DNA of 64,000 bases, taken from contig NZ_SCRP01000009.1 in assembly GCF_004298475.1 (NCBI RefSeq), positions 83,856-147,855 on the forward strand, in the 5' to 3' direction. Positions within the stretch are counted from its first letter, which is position 1, and every line of letters starts with the position of its first letter. The translations under genes were made by a program, and so were the position numbers. This DNA is from Paraburkholderia sp. (lineage in GTDB: Bacteria > Pseudomonadota > Gammaproteobacteria > Burkholderiales > Burkholderiaceae). This document shows, one piece after another, positions 1 to 8,746 of the stretch. The notes beneath the pieces were generated by a model. The model was not told the DNA's origin. It worked only from the letters and a program-made list of their open reading frames with translations, and ran no database searches.

Positions 1-534
1 GGCGTCGGCCTGATCGTGTCGCAGTGGGCCAGGCTTCTGGGTCTGAACGTGATCGGCACGGTGTCGAGCGAAGCCAAGGCGAAAATCGCACGTGCCCACG
101 GCTGCGATCACGTCGTCATCTATCGGCACGAAGACGTCGCCAAACGCGTGCGCGAGCTGACGGCCGGCAAAGGCGTCGACGTCGTGTTCGACAGCGTAGG
201 CAGGAACACCTTCGAAGCCTCGCTGGACTCGCTCAAGCGCCGCGGCCTGATGGTTTGCGTGGGCACGGCATCGGGCCCGGTTTCACCCTTCAGTCCGCAG
301 CTGCTCGCCATGAAGGGATCGCTCTATTTGACGCGCCCGGCGCTCGCCGACTACATCGCCGATCCTGCCGAGAAGGCGGAACTCGCGGGCGAGCTGTTCG
401 GCCACGTCGCCGCGGGGCGCATCAAGATCGAGATCAACCAGCGTTACGACCTGAAGGACGCCGCGCAGGCCCATCGCGATCTCGAAGCCGGCAAGACCAC
501 TGGCTCTTCCGTGTTCGCGGTCGAGGGAGACTGA
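1..534 (+). CDS. Quinone oxidoreductase / zinc-independent MDR dehydrogenase, 5'-truncated by window edge
   Basis: The frame is open from base 1, so only the C-terminal 177 residues are visible. The piece begins inside the nucleotide-binding Rossmann fold: GVGLIVSQWARLLG completes the glycine-rich loop, and KGVDVVFDSVG is the typical second half of the NADPH site in quinone oxidoreductases of the medium-chain dehydrogenase/reductase superfamily. These soluble enzymes reduce quinones or enals with NADPH. The visible part shows no structural-zinc cysteine cluster. The stop codon is one base before the ATG of the next gene, so the two are almost certainly cotranscribed. The substrate cannot be told from sequence; context suggests a catabolic operon that starts upstream of the window. 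Confidence 0.85.
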   Translation, partial: GVGLIVSQWARLLGLNVIGTVSSEAKAKIARAHGCDHVVIYRHEDVAKRVRELTAGKGVDVVFDSVGRNTFEASLDSLKRRGLMVCVGTASGPVSPFSPQLLAMKGSLYLTRPALADYIADPAEKAELAGELFGHVAAGRIKIEINQRYDLKDAAQAHRDLEAGKTTGSSVFAVEGD

Positions 535-535
535 T

Positions 536-1384
536 ATGAGAATCGAACCCATCACCTGCTCGATCGGCGCGGAACTCGTCGGCGTCGATCTTGCCGACGC
601 CGTGCACGACGACGGCCTGTTCGCCGGAATCCGCGCCGCCTTGCTGAAGCACCGCGTCCTGTTTCTGCGCGACCAGGAATTCACGCGCGCCGAACATGTC
701 GCGTTTGCGCGGCGCTTCGGCGAGCTCGAGGATCATCCGGTCGCGGGCAGCGATCCCGAGCATCCGGGTCTCGTGCAAATCTACAAGTCGCCGGACCAGC
801 CGAACGACCGCTACGAGAACGCGTGGCACACCGACGCCACGTGGCGCGTCGCGCCGCCGTTCGGCTGCGTGCTGCGCTGTGTCGAATGCCCGCCCGTCGG
901 CGGCGACACGATGTGGGCGAACATGGTGCTCGCCTACGAGAACCTGCCCGCGCACGTCAAGGAGCAAATCGAGGGCTTGCGCGCCCGCCACAGTATCGAG
1001 GCGAGCTTTGGCGCCGCGATGCCGATCGAGAAGCGCCTCGCACTCAAGGCCCAGTTTCCCGACGCCGAGCATCCGGTGGTGCGTACGCATCCCGAGACCG
1101 GCGAGAAAGTGCTGTTCGTCAACGCGTTCACGACGCACTTCACGAACTACCACACGCCCGGGCGCGTGCGCTTCGGGCAGGACGCGAACCCGGGCGCGGG
1201 CCTCTTGCTGAGCTATCTCGTCAGCCAGGCGCACATCCCCGAATACCAGGTGCGCTGGCGCTGGAAGAAAAACAGCGTCGCGATCTGGGACAACCGCAGC
1301 ACCCAGCATTACGCGGTGATGGATTACCCGCCGTGCACGCGCAAGATGGAGCGCGCAGCGATCATCGGCGACGTGCCGTGCTGA
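536..1384 (+). CDS. TauD/TfdA-family Fe(II)/2-oxoglutarate dioxygenase
   Basis: A 282-residue cytosolic enzyme of the taurine/2,4-D dioxygenase family, which hydroxylates a substrate while decarboxylating 2-oxoglutarate. The iron-binding facial triad is visible as H98-T-D100 in ENAWHTDATW and the distal H258 in NRSTQHYA. A conserved arginine a few residues after H258 would bind 2-oxoglutarate. The length is normal for the family and it lacks the N-terminal DUF971-like domain of eukaryotic-type butyrobetaine hydroxylases. It starts one base after the preceding stop. It is followed after about 55 bases by a BKACE enzyme, so the pair may open a carnitine-like or aromatic-acid side chain, but that is inference. 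TfdA-like aryloxyacetate cleavage is an equal alternative. Confidence 0.88.
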   Translation: MRIEPITCSIGAELVGVDLADAVHDDGLFAGIRAALLKHRVLFLRDQEFTRAEHVAFARRFGELEDHPVAGSDPEHPGLVQIYKSPDQPNDRYENAWHTDATWRVAPPFGCVLRCVECPPVGGDTMWANMVLAYENLPAHVKEQIEGLRARHSIEASFGAAMPIEKRLALKAQFPDAEHPVVRTHPETGEKVLFVNAFTTHFTNYHTPGRVRFGQDANPGAGLLLSYLVSQAHIPEYQVRWRWKKNSVAIWDNRSTQHYAVMDYPPCTRKMERAAIIGDVPC

Positions 1385-1439
1385 TCGTGCGCCTCGCTCA
1401 CCCGCACGCTCATTAGATACCCGATCACTGGAGAACCTC

Positions 1440-2495
1440 ATGCAATTTCTCGACGATTCGCTGCACCCCGAACACCAGGACAAGGTCGTCATCACCGTCG
1501 CGCCTTACGGGCCGGAATGGATGCCCGCGGACTTCCCCGAAGACATTGCCGTCACGATGGACGAACAGGTGCAAAAGGCCGTCGACTGCTACAACGCCGG
1601 CGCGACCGTGCTGCACATACACGTGCGTGAACTGGACGGCAAGGGCAGCAAGCGCCTGTCGAAGTTCAACGAACTGCTCGCCGGTCTGCGCGAGGCCGTG
1701 CCGGACATGATCCTGCAGGTCGGCGGCTCGATCTCGTTCGCGCCGGAAGGCGAGGGCGCCGACGCGAAATGGCTGTCCGACGACACGCGCCACATGCTCG
1801 CCGAGCTCACGCCGAAGCCCGACCAGGTGACGATCGCGATCAACACGGTGCAGATGAACATCACCGAGTTGATGATTCCCGACGAGGTCGCCGGCACGTC
1901 GCTGCACGAACCGGCCTACTGGGAGGCGTACCGGGAAATGACCGTGCCGGCCGGTCCGGGTTGGGTCGAGGAGCATCTGAAGCGCCTGCAGGCCGCGGGC
2001 ATCCAGCCGCACTTCCAGCTCACCGGCATGCATTCGCTGGAGACGCTCGACCGGCTGATCCGCCGCGGCGTCTACCGCGGCCCGCTGAACGTCACGTGGG
2101 TCGGCATCGGCGGCGGCTTCGACGGCCCGAATCCGTACAACTTCATGGAGTTCATCCGCCGCTGCCCGGACGGCTCGTGCATCACGCTCGAATCGCTGAT
2201 GAAGAACGTGCTGCCGATCAACACGATGGCGATGGCGATGGGGCTGCATCCGCGCTGCGGGATCGAAGACACGCTCATCGACCAGAAGGGCAGGCGGATG
2301 ACGTCCGTCCAGCAAATCGAACAGTGTGTGCGGATCGCGCGCGAGCTGGGCCGCGAGGTCGCAAACGGCAAGGAGGCGCGCGAGATCTATAAGATCGGCG
2401 TCCAGTACAAGGATGCCGACGAGACCCTTGCGAAGCTCGGGATGACGCCCAATCGCAAGCCCGGGCAGCTCAACGTGCCGCTGCGCGCAGCCTGA
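1440..2495 (+). CDS. BKACE-family (DUF849) beta-keto acid cleavage enzyme
   Basis: A 351-residue member of the BKACE family, whose founder is 3-keto-5-aminohexanoate cleavage enzyme. Family enzymes condense a beta-keto acid with acetyl-CoA and release acetoacetate plus a new CoA thioester. The zinc-binding HxH of the TIM barrel is clear (H59-I-H61 in VLHIHVRELDG). QVGGS, HFQLTGMHSLET and NVTWVGIGGG mark later barrel strands. The protein is somewhat longer than the roughly 280-310 residues typical of characterised members, with extra sequence before LAELTPKPDQ. The substrate is unassigned. Its place between a dioxygenase and an MFS permease suggests uptake, oxidation and C-C cleavage of a small keto acid such as dehydrocarnitine. 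Confidence 0.86.
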   Translation: MQFLDDSLHPEHQDKVVITVAPYGPEWMPADFPEDIAVTMDEQVQKAVDCYNAGATVLHIHVRELDGKGSKRLSKFNELLAGLREAVPDMILQVGGSISFAPEGEGADAKWLSDDTRHMLAELTPKPDQVTIAINTVQMNITELMIPDEVAGTSLHEPAYWEAYREMTVPAGPGWVEEHLKRLQAAGIQPHFQLTGMHSLETLDRLIRRGVYRGPLNVTWVGIGGGFDGPNPYNFMEFIRRCPDGSCITLESLMKNVLPINTMAMAMGLHPRCGIEDTLIDQKGRRMTSVQQIEQCVRIARELGREVANGKEAREIYKIGVQYKDADETLAKLGMTPNRKPGQLNVPLRAA

Positions 2496-2657
2496 GGCCG
2501 GTTCGGCGGAACGCCCCGTCGTTCCGCCGCACCCCCGCAGCCCGATCATCACGTCGCGGCACCGGCTCTCGACGAGCGCGCCGACACAATCATCGAGCGG
2601 TCCCATGCAAGCTCGTGCGCGGATGAACCGACCCGCGACCTTTTGGAGGAGACAACC

Positions 2658-3983
2658 TTGTACCTGCGCTGTGTCAAACCCGAATCGGGCGACGTCGCCA
2701 CGCCGGCCGCCGCCTCGCGCACTTATGCGTGGATCGTCTTCGCGCTGACCTTCGGCCTGCTGCTGTCCGACTACATGTCGCGGCAGGTTCTGAACGCGGT
2801 GTTTCCACTGCTGAAAGCAGCATGGGGCCTGTCCGATACGCGGCTCGGCTCGCTCAGCAGCGTCGTCGCGCTGATGGTCGGCATCCTCACCTTCCCGCTC
2901 TCGGTATTCGCCGATCGCTGGGGGCGCGTCCGCAGCGTCGTCCTGATGGGCGCGCTCTGGAGCCTCGCGACGCTCGGGTGCGCGATCTCACGCAATTACG
3001 GCGATATGTTGCTTGCGCGCGCATTCGTCGGCGTCGGCGAAGCCGCTTACGGCAGCGTCGGCCTGGCGATCGTGTTGAGCATTTTCCCGCCGTCGCTGCG
3101 CGCCACGCTCACCGGCGCATTTATGGCAGGCGGCGCGTTCGGCTCCGTGTTCGGCATGTCGCTCGGCGGCATTGTCGCCGTGCATATCGGCTGGCGCTGG
3201 TCGTTCGGCGCGATGGCGGCGTTCGGCTTCATGCTCGTCGTCGCGTATCGGCTGACCGTGACCGAGAAGCGTGTCGGCGCATCGCGTTGGACCGGGGAGC
3301 ATCACGCGTCGGCGAAACCCGCCGCGAGCCCGAGCTTCAGCGTGCTGTTGAAGGGGTTGTTCTCGACGGTGTCCGTGATTTGCGCCTATGTCGGCAGCGC
3401 GCTGCAGCTCTTCATCATGGGCGCGGTGCTCGCCTGGATGCCCAGCTTCCTGAACCGCTATTACGGCCTCGCCCCGGACAAGGCCGGCGTCGGCGCCGCG
3501 GTCTTTCTGATGCTGGGCGGCGCCGGGATGATCGTGTGCGGCATCGTCACCGACCGGGTCAGCCGGGTCCTCCCGATTCGCAAGTGGGTCTCGGCAATCG
3601 TCTATTCGCTGAGTTCGTTCGTCCTGCTCATCGTCGGCTTCCATCTGAATGCCGGCCCCGCGCAGCTCCTCGTGATCGCCGCGGGCATCTTCCTCGTCGC
3701 GGGCACATCCGGCCCCGCCGGCGCGATGGTCGCCAGGCTGACGCCGGAAGCGATCCATGCCTCGGCCTTCGGCACGCTCACGCTGGTCAATAACCTGCTC
3801 GGTCTCGCGCCCGGCCCGCTCGTCACCGGCATGATTGCCGACCGCATCGGCCTGCTCGGCGCGTTGCAGGTGATTCCGTTCACCGCACTCGCCGCCACGC
3901 TCGCGTTCGTTGTCGGCAAGCGACACTACCAGGCGGATCTGCAGCGCCTCGCCACGCTGGAAAAGGCTGCGGTTTCGCATTGA
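2658..3983 (+). CDS. MFS transporter (12 TM)
   Basis: A 441-residue major facilitator superfamily permease with about 12 hydrophobic segments. The loop 2-3 signature appears as FADRWGRVRSVV near residues 85-96, and IVTDRVSR is the equivalent in the second half. The first helix (AWIVFALTFGLLLSDYMSRQVL) resembles anion/cation symporters for organic acids. The start is set by the Shine-Dalgarno GGAGGAG at 2645-2651, which fits a TTG at 2658. An in-frame TTG at 2643 would overlap that site and is not used here. A 160-base gap after the BKACE gene shows nothing else. It probably imports the substrate of the upstream enzymes. Confidence 0.87.
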   Translation: MYLRCVKPESGDVATPAAASRTYAWIVFALTFGLLLSDYMSRQVLNAVFPLLKAAWGLSDTRLGSLSSVVALMVGILTFPLSVFADRWGRVRSVVLMGALWSLATLGCAISRNYGDMLLARAFVGVGEAAYGSVGLAIVLSIFPPSLRATLTGAFMAGGAFGSVFGMSLGGIVAVHIGWRWSFGAMAAFGFMLVVAYRLTVTEKRVGASRWTGEHHASAKPAASPSFSVLLKGLFSTVSVICAYVGSALQLFIMGAVLAWMPSFLNRYYGLAPDKAGVGAAVFLMLGGAGMIVCGIVTDRVSRVLPIRKWVSAIVYSLSSFVLLIVGFHLNAGPAQLLVIAAGIFLVAGTSGPAGAMVARLTPEAIHASAFGTLTLVNNLLGLAPGPLVTGMIADRIGLLGALQVIPFTALAATLAFVVGKRHYQADLQRLATLEKAAVSH

Positions 3984-4008
3984 TGCTTTACCTGAATTGA
4001 ATGCAACC

Positions 4009-4569
4009 ATGAAATCCGTCTCGACTCCGACGCTCCTGATCGTTCCAGGCCTGCGCGACTACGTGGAAGATCACTGGCAAACCCGCCTCGAACGCAAGAT
4101 GCCGGGCGCGCGCTCCGTGCCGCCGCTCGAGCACGACAAGCTCGGTTGCGCGGCGCGCGTCGCGGCGCTCGATGCGGCGCTCGCGCAAATCGGCGGGCCC
4201 GTCTTGCTTGTCGCGCACAGCGCGGGCGTGATGATCACCGTGCACTGGGCCCAGCGGCATCCGCGCCGGATCCACGGCGCACTGCTCGCCGCACCAGCCG
4301 ATCTCGAAACGCCGATGCCCGAAGGCTATCCGACGCGGGACGTCCTGGAACAGCACGGCTGGCTGCCGATACCGCGCGAGCGCCTGCCGTTTCCGAGCAT
4401 CGTCGCGGGCAGCACCAACGATCCGCTGGGAGGGTTCGAACGGATCGAGGCGCTGGCGCAGGCATGGGGCAGCCGATTCGTGAATGTCGGCGCGGTCGGG
4501 CATCTGAATCCGAGCGCCGGCTACGGCGAGTGGCCGAAAGCCGAAGAGTTGATTGCGGAACTCCTGTAG
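4009..4569 (+). CDS. RBBP9/YdeN-type alpha/beta serine hydrolase
   Basis: A 186-residue minimal alpha/beta hydrolase of the RBBP9/YdeN family. The nucleophile elbow is VAHSAG with S71. The Asp lies in GSTNDPL, and the His sits in the family signature VGHLNPSAGYGEWP near the C terminus. The longer frame upstream is only the tail of the MFS gene read out of phase, so the ATG at 4009, 25 bases after the transporter stop, is chosen. Family members are small cytosolic esterases with poorly known substrates. It is probably the last gene of the catabolic operon. Confidence 0.82.
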   Translation: MKSVSTPTLLIVPGLRDYVEDHWQTRLERKMPGARSVPPLEHDKLGCAARVAALDAALAQIGGPVLLVAHSAGVMITVHWAQRHPRRIHGALLAAPADLETPMPEGYPTRDVLEQHGWLPIPRERLPFPSIVAGSTNDPLGGFERIEALAQAWGSRFVNVGAVGHLNPSAGYGEWPKAEELIAELL

Positions 4570-5090
4570 GGGTTGGCGGGCGAGGTTGGCGCGCATTGGG
4601 GCGGGCTCGACTACGTCAGCCCCATGACGTTCGAGAAAAACTGGTTCGCCGCTCAGCAGGGGCGAGCCGCATAAATCTCCCGGTGATGGGATTCGCGAAA
4701 CAGGGGCAAGGTCACCTTTTCCATTCGAAATGAAGCTTTCGGCTTTCATTTGGATTTTCTGGCGTGCGGCTAAAAGGATGGCGCCGACGCAGACGGGTAC
4801 GCACATCTTTTCAATCTGCTGACGCGATACTGCCGGCAGGGAACGGCGACATTCGAACCCGCAGTTCATGTCGCTTTTCATTTCTATATAAATCGTATTC
4901 TCGATAACGATCGGGCAAATAAGGTGCACAGCATTTAGCCCGGCTCGTCTGCTGTCCTGTTTGGTGACATTTTCGCCGCCTCGTTGCGGCGAAATGCAAC
5001 ACCTATCGCACTTGCCTTTGCATGCGTGACGTTTCTCCACGGCACCAAAAAATCGCTGGAACCCTTGTGCGGTAAGGATTCCTGTGTCGC
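4570..5090. other. Intergenic control region upstream of the PQQ dehydrogenase
   Basis: About 520 bases without a credible gene; the short frames here lack family features and ribosome sites. Base composition is lower in GC than the flanking genes. It holds the inverted repeat at 4971-4994 and leads into the sigma-54 promoter, both listed separately. Confidence 0.6.
4971..4994. promoter_or_regulatory. Inverted repeat, candidate enhancer site for a sigma-54 activator
   Basis: TTTCGCCGC, a 6-base spacer, then GCGGCGAAA: a perfect 9-bp inverted repeat. It lies about 120-145 bases upstream of the transcription start expected from the sigma-54 promoter at 5091-5106, a usual distance for an enhancer-binding protein site. 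A transcript hairpin is the alternative, but no gene ends here on the plus strand closer than 4569. Confidence 0.5.
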
Positions 5091-5106
5091 TGGCACAATG
5101 TTTGCA
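5091..5106 (+). promoter_or_regulatory. Sigma-54 (RpoN) promoter
   Basis: TGGCACAATGTTTGCA matches the RpoN consensus TGGCACG-N4-TTGCW at all but one fixed position. The -24 GG (5092-5093) and -12 GC (5104-5105) are separated by exactly 10 bases. Transcription would start near 5117, about 80 bases before the dehydrogenase start codon. Expression would then need an ATP-dependent enhancer-binding activator, which is not encoded in the window. Confidence 0.8.
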
Positions 5107-5198
5107 TTCTAGCGATCACTGGCAGGCCACAGCCCATTTCGGTATTCGGTGTACTTGCCGGTTTTCAACGGGTCGCGCTAATACTTATGGAGACAATA

Positions 5199-6926
5199 AT
5201 GAACGAACGTGTAGTTTCGGCGCTCAGAAAGACGTCGTGCGGAATCGGGCTTGCCGTATCCGCCATGCTCGGATGCAGCATGGCCTACGCGTCGCCCGAT
5301 TATCCGGCGGTCACTTTCGACCGGCTCGCCAATGCGCAGAACGACACGGGCTGGCTGACCTACTACCGCACCTATAACGGTCAATCGCATTCGCCCCTCT
5401 CGCAGATCAATCAGTCGAATGTGGCAAGCCTGAAGCAGGCATGGGCCTACAAGTTCCCCGACGAGCTGAAACAGGGCTTCGAAGCCACGCCGATCATCAA
5501 CGGCAACTACCTGTTCGTGACCACGCCGAAAGACAACGTCTACGCCTTTGACGCGAAGACCGGCGAGCAGCTCTGGAAGTTCGAGCCGAAGCTCGGGGCC
5601 GAGTCGTTCAAGACGGCGTGTTGCGACGTGGTCAACCGTGGCGTCGCGCTGTATGGCAAGAACGTCTATGTCGCGATGCTGAGCGGCGAGGTGGCCGCAC
5701 TCGACGCGCAGACGGGCAATCTGGTCTGGAAGAAGCAGATGTTCGATCCCGGCCTTGGTTACGCGTTCTCGCTCGCGCCGCTCGCGCTGAACGGCTCGAT
5801 CGTGGTCGGCACGTCGGGCGGCGAGTACGGCATTCGCGGCTATATCGCGGCGCTGGACCCCGAGAACGGTTCGATCCAGTGGAAGCGCTACACGATTCCG
5901 GGCAAGGGCGAGAAGGGCGGCGAAACGTGGCCCGACGGCATGCAGGAACACGGCGGCGGCGCGGCCTGGCTGACCGGCACCTACGACGCAGGATCGAACA
6001 CGCTTTACTGGGGCGTGGGCAACCCCGGTCCGTGGCTCGCGGCGCTGCGCCCGGGCGACAACCTGTACTCCGATTCGCTGCTCGCGCTCGATCCGAAGAA
6101 CGGCAAGCTCAAGTGGCACTACCAGTACACGCGTGGCGACACGTGGGACTACGACGGCGTCAATACGCCGATCCTCGCCAGGATTACGTACCACGGCAAG
6201 GACTACGACGCGATTGTGCACGCCGACCGTAATGGCTTCTTCCACGCAATCGACCGGAATACCGGAAAGCTGATTTACGCCAAGGCGTTCGTCAAGGCGG
6301 AATCGGTGACGGGCTACACGAAGGACGGTCAGCCGATTGCGGATGCCAGCAAGTTTCCGAAGGCCGGCACGACCATCGAAACCTGCCCGAGCTTCCTGGG
6401 AGGCAAGAACTGGTGGTCGGTATCGTATGACCCGGATCGCCATATCGCCGTGGTGCCGACCCTGCACGCGTGCATGAGCCTGTCCGGCAAACGGGTCAGC
6501 TACATGGAAGGGCTGCCGTATCTGGGCGAGGGCTTCGAGATCAAACCGGAACCGGGCAGCGAGGGTTACGGCGAACTGCAGGCCATCGACGTGAACACCG
6601 GGAAAAAGGTCTGGAGCCACTGGACCAAGATGCCCTGGAATGGCGGCGTAGCGACGACGTCGACCGGTCTGGCATTCAGCGGTTCGCTCGACGGGCACCT
6701 GTATGCGTTCGACACCGCAACCGGCAAGATTCTCTGGACCAGTCCGCAATTGGCGAGCGGCGTCATCGCGCAGCCTTCGGTGTTCGAAGTCGATGGGAAG
6801 GAATACGTAGCGGTACTGGCTGGCTATGGCGGCGCCAACCCGATCTGGGGCGGCCCGATGGCCGATACGGCGAAGGAAGTGCCGCGCGGCGGCACGCTCT
6901 ACGTGTTTGCATTGTCCCAGGACTGA
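5199..6926 (+). CDS. PQQ-dependent alcohol dehydrogenase, probably lanthanide-type
   Basis: A 575-residue periplasmic quinoprotein dehydrogenase of the methanol/ethanol family. A signal peptide of about 29 residues ends at MAYA. The eight-bladed propeller is marked by tryptophan-docking repeats such as DAKTGEQLWKF and DAQTGNLVWKK. The vicinal disulfide that packs on PQQ is C141-C142. The catalytic Asp is D317 in TWDYDGVNT, and a second Asp two residues on (D319) is the residue that coordinates a lanthanide in XoxF/PedH-type enzymes; calcium enzymes usually have Ala or Ser there. No cytochrome c domain is fused. GGAGA at 5189-5193 supports ATG 5199 over the ATG at 5187. No PQQ synthesis or cytochrome partner gene is nearby. 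Substrate unknown (alcohol or diol). Confidence 0.88.
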   Translation: MNERVVSALRKTSCGIGLAVSAMLGCSMAYASPDYPAVTFDRLANAQNDTGWLTYYRTYNGQSHSPLSQINQSNVASLKQAWAYKFPDELKQGFEATPIINGNYLFVTTPKDNVYAFDAKTGEQLWKFEPKLGAESFKTACCDVVNRGVALYGKNVYVAMLSGEVAALDAQTGNLVWKKQMFDPGLGYAFSLAPLALNGSIVVGTSGGEYGIRGYIAALDPENGSIQWKRYTIPGKGEKGGETWPDGMQEHGGGAAWLTGTYDAGSNTLYWGVGNPGPWLAALRPGDNLYSDSLLALDPKNGKLKWHYQYTRGDTWDYDGVNTPILARITYHGKDYDAIVHADRNGFFHAIDRNTGKLIYAKAFVKAESVTGYTKDGQPIADASKFPKAGTTIETCPSFLGGKNWWSVSYDPDRHIAVVPTLHACMSLSGKRVSYMEGLPYLGEGFEIKPEPGSEGYGELQAIDVNTGKKVWSHWTKMPWNGGVATTSTGLAFSGSLDGHLYAFDTATGKILWTSPQLASGVIAQPSVFEVDGKEYVAVLAGYGGANPIWGGPMADTAKEVPRGGTLYVFALSQD

Positions 6927-6935
6927 TTCTGGCCA

Positions 6936-6968
6936 GTGCTGCGCCCGGTCATGAGCAGGGCGCAGCAC
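6936..6968 (+). terminator. Hairpin after the PQQ dehydrogenase
   Basis: GTGCTGCGCCC and GGGCGCAGCAC form a perfect 11-bp stem around an 11-base loop, starting 10 bases after the stop codon. There is no T-tract, so it may stabilise the 3' end or act as a weak terminator. Confidence 0.55.
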
Positions 6969-7296
6969 ATTCACTCCGCGCCGGAACGTGGCGTGAATAC
7001 TCGATCGCTTTTTCGCCCCGTGGTGGGCAGCGCCGCTCATTGCCCGGCTCACCGGGAATGACCCGACGCGGCGCCGGACGAATTCAACTTTTTGACAAGT
7101 ACTACGCCGTGGTTTGCAGGGCTCGCTGAGCCTTCGTGATCCACGCCGCCGGTCTGCGTGCGGCCCGCGCTAAAAGGAATACGAATGAAATATTAATGAT
7201 CTGACGATTGTTGAAGTTCCTTAACGAACCAATCCCGTGGGGCGGTTCGCGGTTAAAAGAAGAGAAGCCTTTAAGGCTTGAACCAATCAGGAAATC
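6969..7296. other. Intergenic region before the porin
   Basis: About 330 bases with no supported gene. The AT-richer segment around 7170-7290 (AATACGAATGAAATATTAATGATC and following) probably carries the porin promoter, but no clear -35/-10 pair or sigma-54 site was identified. Confidence 0.5.
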
Positions 7297-7307
7297 AAGG
7301 AGACAAA

Positions 7308-8429
7308 ATGCATACTCGACGCTTTCGGAATATTGTGCTGGCCGTTGCATTGGCAACGATCGCAAGCGCGGCCGCAGCGCAATCTTCGGTAACACTCTAC
7401 GGCACGGTCGACGCCGGCGTACTCTATCAGAACCGTTCTGCGACCGGCCGTGGCCAGCAGACCCAGCTCGCGACAGGCGGCGTCAATCCGAGCGTCTGGG
7501 GCTTGAAGGGTACCGAGGATCTGGGCGGCGGCATGGCCGCCACCTTCGCCCTCGAGTCGTACTTCGCCAGCAATAACGGCAGCCTGATGACGAGCCCCGG
7601 CTACCAGACGCAAATCTTCCGGCGTCAGGCCAACGTCGGGCTGACCACGCCGTACGGCTCGCTTACGTTGGGCAAAATGTATACCCCGGCGATCCTCGCC
7701 GCCATCGTGACCGAGCCGCGCGAGTTCGCGGAGAACCTGTCGAACCTGTATACGTGGGCCTATAACGAGCTCGCGGCACCCGGCAATGCGTTGGGCGCGG
7801 GCACCAGTCCCAGTAACGACGTCGGCGTCTTCATGGGCAACGCATTGCAGTACTCGAACACGCTCGGCCCGGTCTGGCTTGGCGCCGCCTATTCGTTTGG
7901 CGGCGTGCCGGGCAGCATGCGCAAGGGCAACGAAATTTCACTGGGTGTGACCTATACCGGCCCGTTCATCGCGTCCGCGGCTTATCAGCAGGTTGCGGAT
8001 TCCTTGTCCGGCCAGAACGTGAGCCGCCTGTGGAGCGTGGGCCTGGCCAAATCGTTTGGTCCGGTGACGGGCAAGCTCAACTATTTCGACGTGATCGACC
8101 GTGGCATCGACGGTGGCGATATCTCGCACGTGACGTCGATCAGTCCGGGCGTCACCTATCAGTGGAGTGCCTCGAATAACGCCGGGCTGGCCGGCTACTA
8201 CAACAGGTATCGCGGTAGCCACAACAGCACGACGCGTTCGCTGGTGCTGAGCAACGATTTCTCGTTGTCGAAGCGCACCATGCTGTATGCACAGGTCGCG
8301 TACGTCGATGCCGGCGCGGTTGGCACGATCGATCCGCTTGAAAGCCTCAAGACATCGATCGTCGCCGGCGGTACAGAGCCGGGCGCGAAGACCGTGCTGG
8401 TCAACCTCGGCATCGTGCACCACTTCTAG
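7308..8429 (+). CDS. Outer-membrane porin, Burkholderia OmpC type
   Basis: A 373-residue general porin (Gram-negative porin family of Burkholderiales). A 24-residue signal peptide ends ASAAAA before QSSVTLYGTVDAGVLYQN, the canonical first beta strand. GKMYTPAILA follows the usual exposed arginine/lysine strand, and the chain ends VNLGIVHHF with the C-terminal Phe needed for outer-membrane assembly. AAGGAGA at 7297-7303 fixes ATG 7308; an upstream in-frame ATG at 7278 lacks a ribosome site. It forms trimeric 16-stranded channels in the outer membrane. It may serve solute entry for the neighbouring PQQ enzyme, but porins of this kind are numerous and scattered in these genomes. Confidence 0.93.
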   Translation: MHTRRFRNIVLAVALATIASAAAAQSSVTLYGTVDAGVLYQNRSATGRGQQTQLATGGVNPSVWGLKGTEDLGGGMAATFALESYFASNNGSLMTSPGYQTQIFRRQANVGLTTPYGSLTLGKMYTPAILAAIVTEPREFAENLSNLYTWAYNELAAPGNALGAGTSPSNDVGVFMGNALQYSNTLGPVWLGAAYSFGGVPGSMRKGNEISLGVTYTGPFIASAAYQQVADSLSGQNVSRLWSVGLAKSFGPVTGKLNYFDVIDRGIDGGDISHVTSISPGVTYQWSASNNAGLAGYYNRYRGSHNSTTRSLVLSNDFSLSKRTMLYAQVAYVDAGAVGTIDPLESLKTSIVAGGTEPGAKTVLVNLGIVHHF

Positions 8430-8440
8430 TCGAAGCGGCA

Positions 8441-8471
8441 GCACCTGCACCCGGGGGGCGGGTGCAGGTGC
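8441..8471 (+). terminator. Porin transcription terminator hairpin
   Basis: GCACCTGCACCC and GGGTGCAGGTGC form a perfect 12-bp stem with a 7-base G-rich loop, 12 bases after the porin stop. No T-run follows. Its position and strength make a terminator or 3' stabiliser likely. Confidence 0.65.
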
Positions 8472-8736
8472 AATGCCGACGTGTGCCGACGCAGCGCTCA
8501 GACTCGAATTGCTCGACGGCACAAAAGCAAATACCAAGGCCACATGGCAGCCCGCCGAAGGTGAGATGCCTGAGCCCCGATCGCTCGCAGCGGCGGCTGC
8601 AAGCGGTGTCGATCCCCTGATGCATCGACCTTGCGCTGCGTGCGCACGATCGAGAATTTTTCCGAAGCGTTGCGAAAAACCGACACCGTGCCGTGTCGCC
8701 TCGACATATTTTTGGCGCTTTCAAAAATACGCATCG
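8472..8736. other. Intergenic region before tryptophanase
   Basis: About 265 bases. I looked for a tnaC-like leader peptide with a central Trp followed by a Rho-use region and did not find a convincing one. No other gene is supported. Confidence 0.5.
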
Positions 8737-8746
8737 GGGAGACACC

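Noticed and set aside
5178-7052. 624-codon minus-strand ORF
   Set aside because: Complement of the PQQ dehydrogenase; no motifs, Arg/Val/His-rich shadow.
8472-8746. tnaC-like leader peptide
   Set aside because: No short ORF with a ribosome site and a suitably placed Trp was found.
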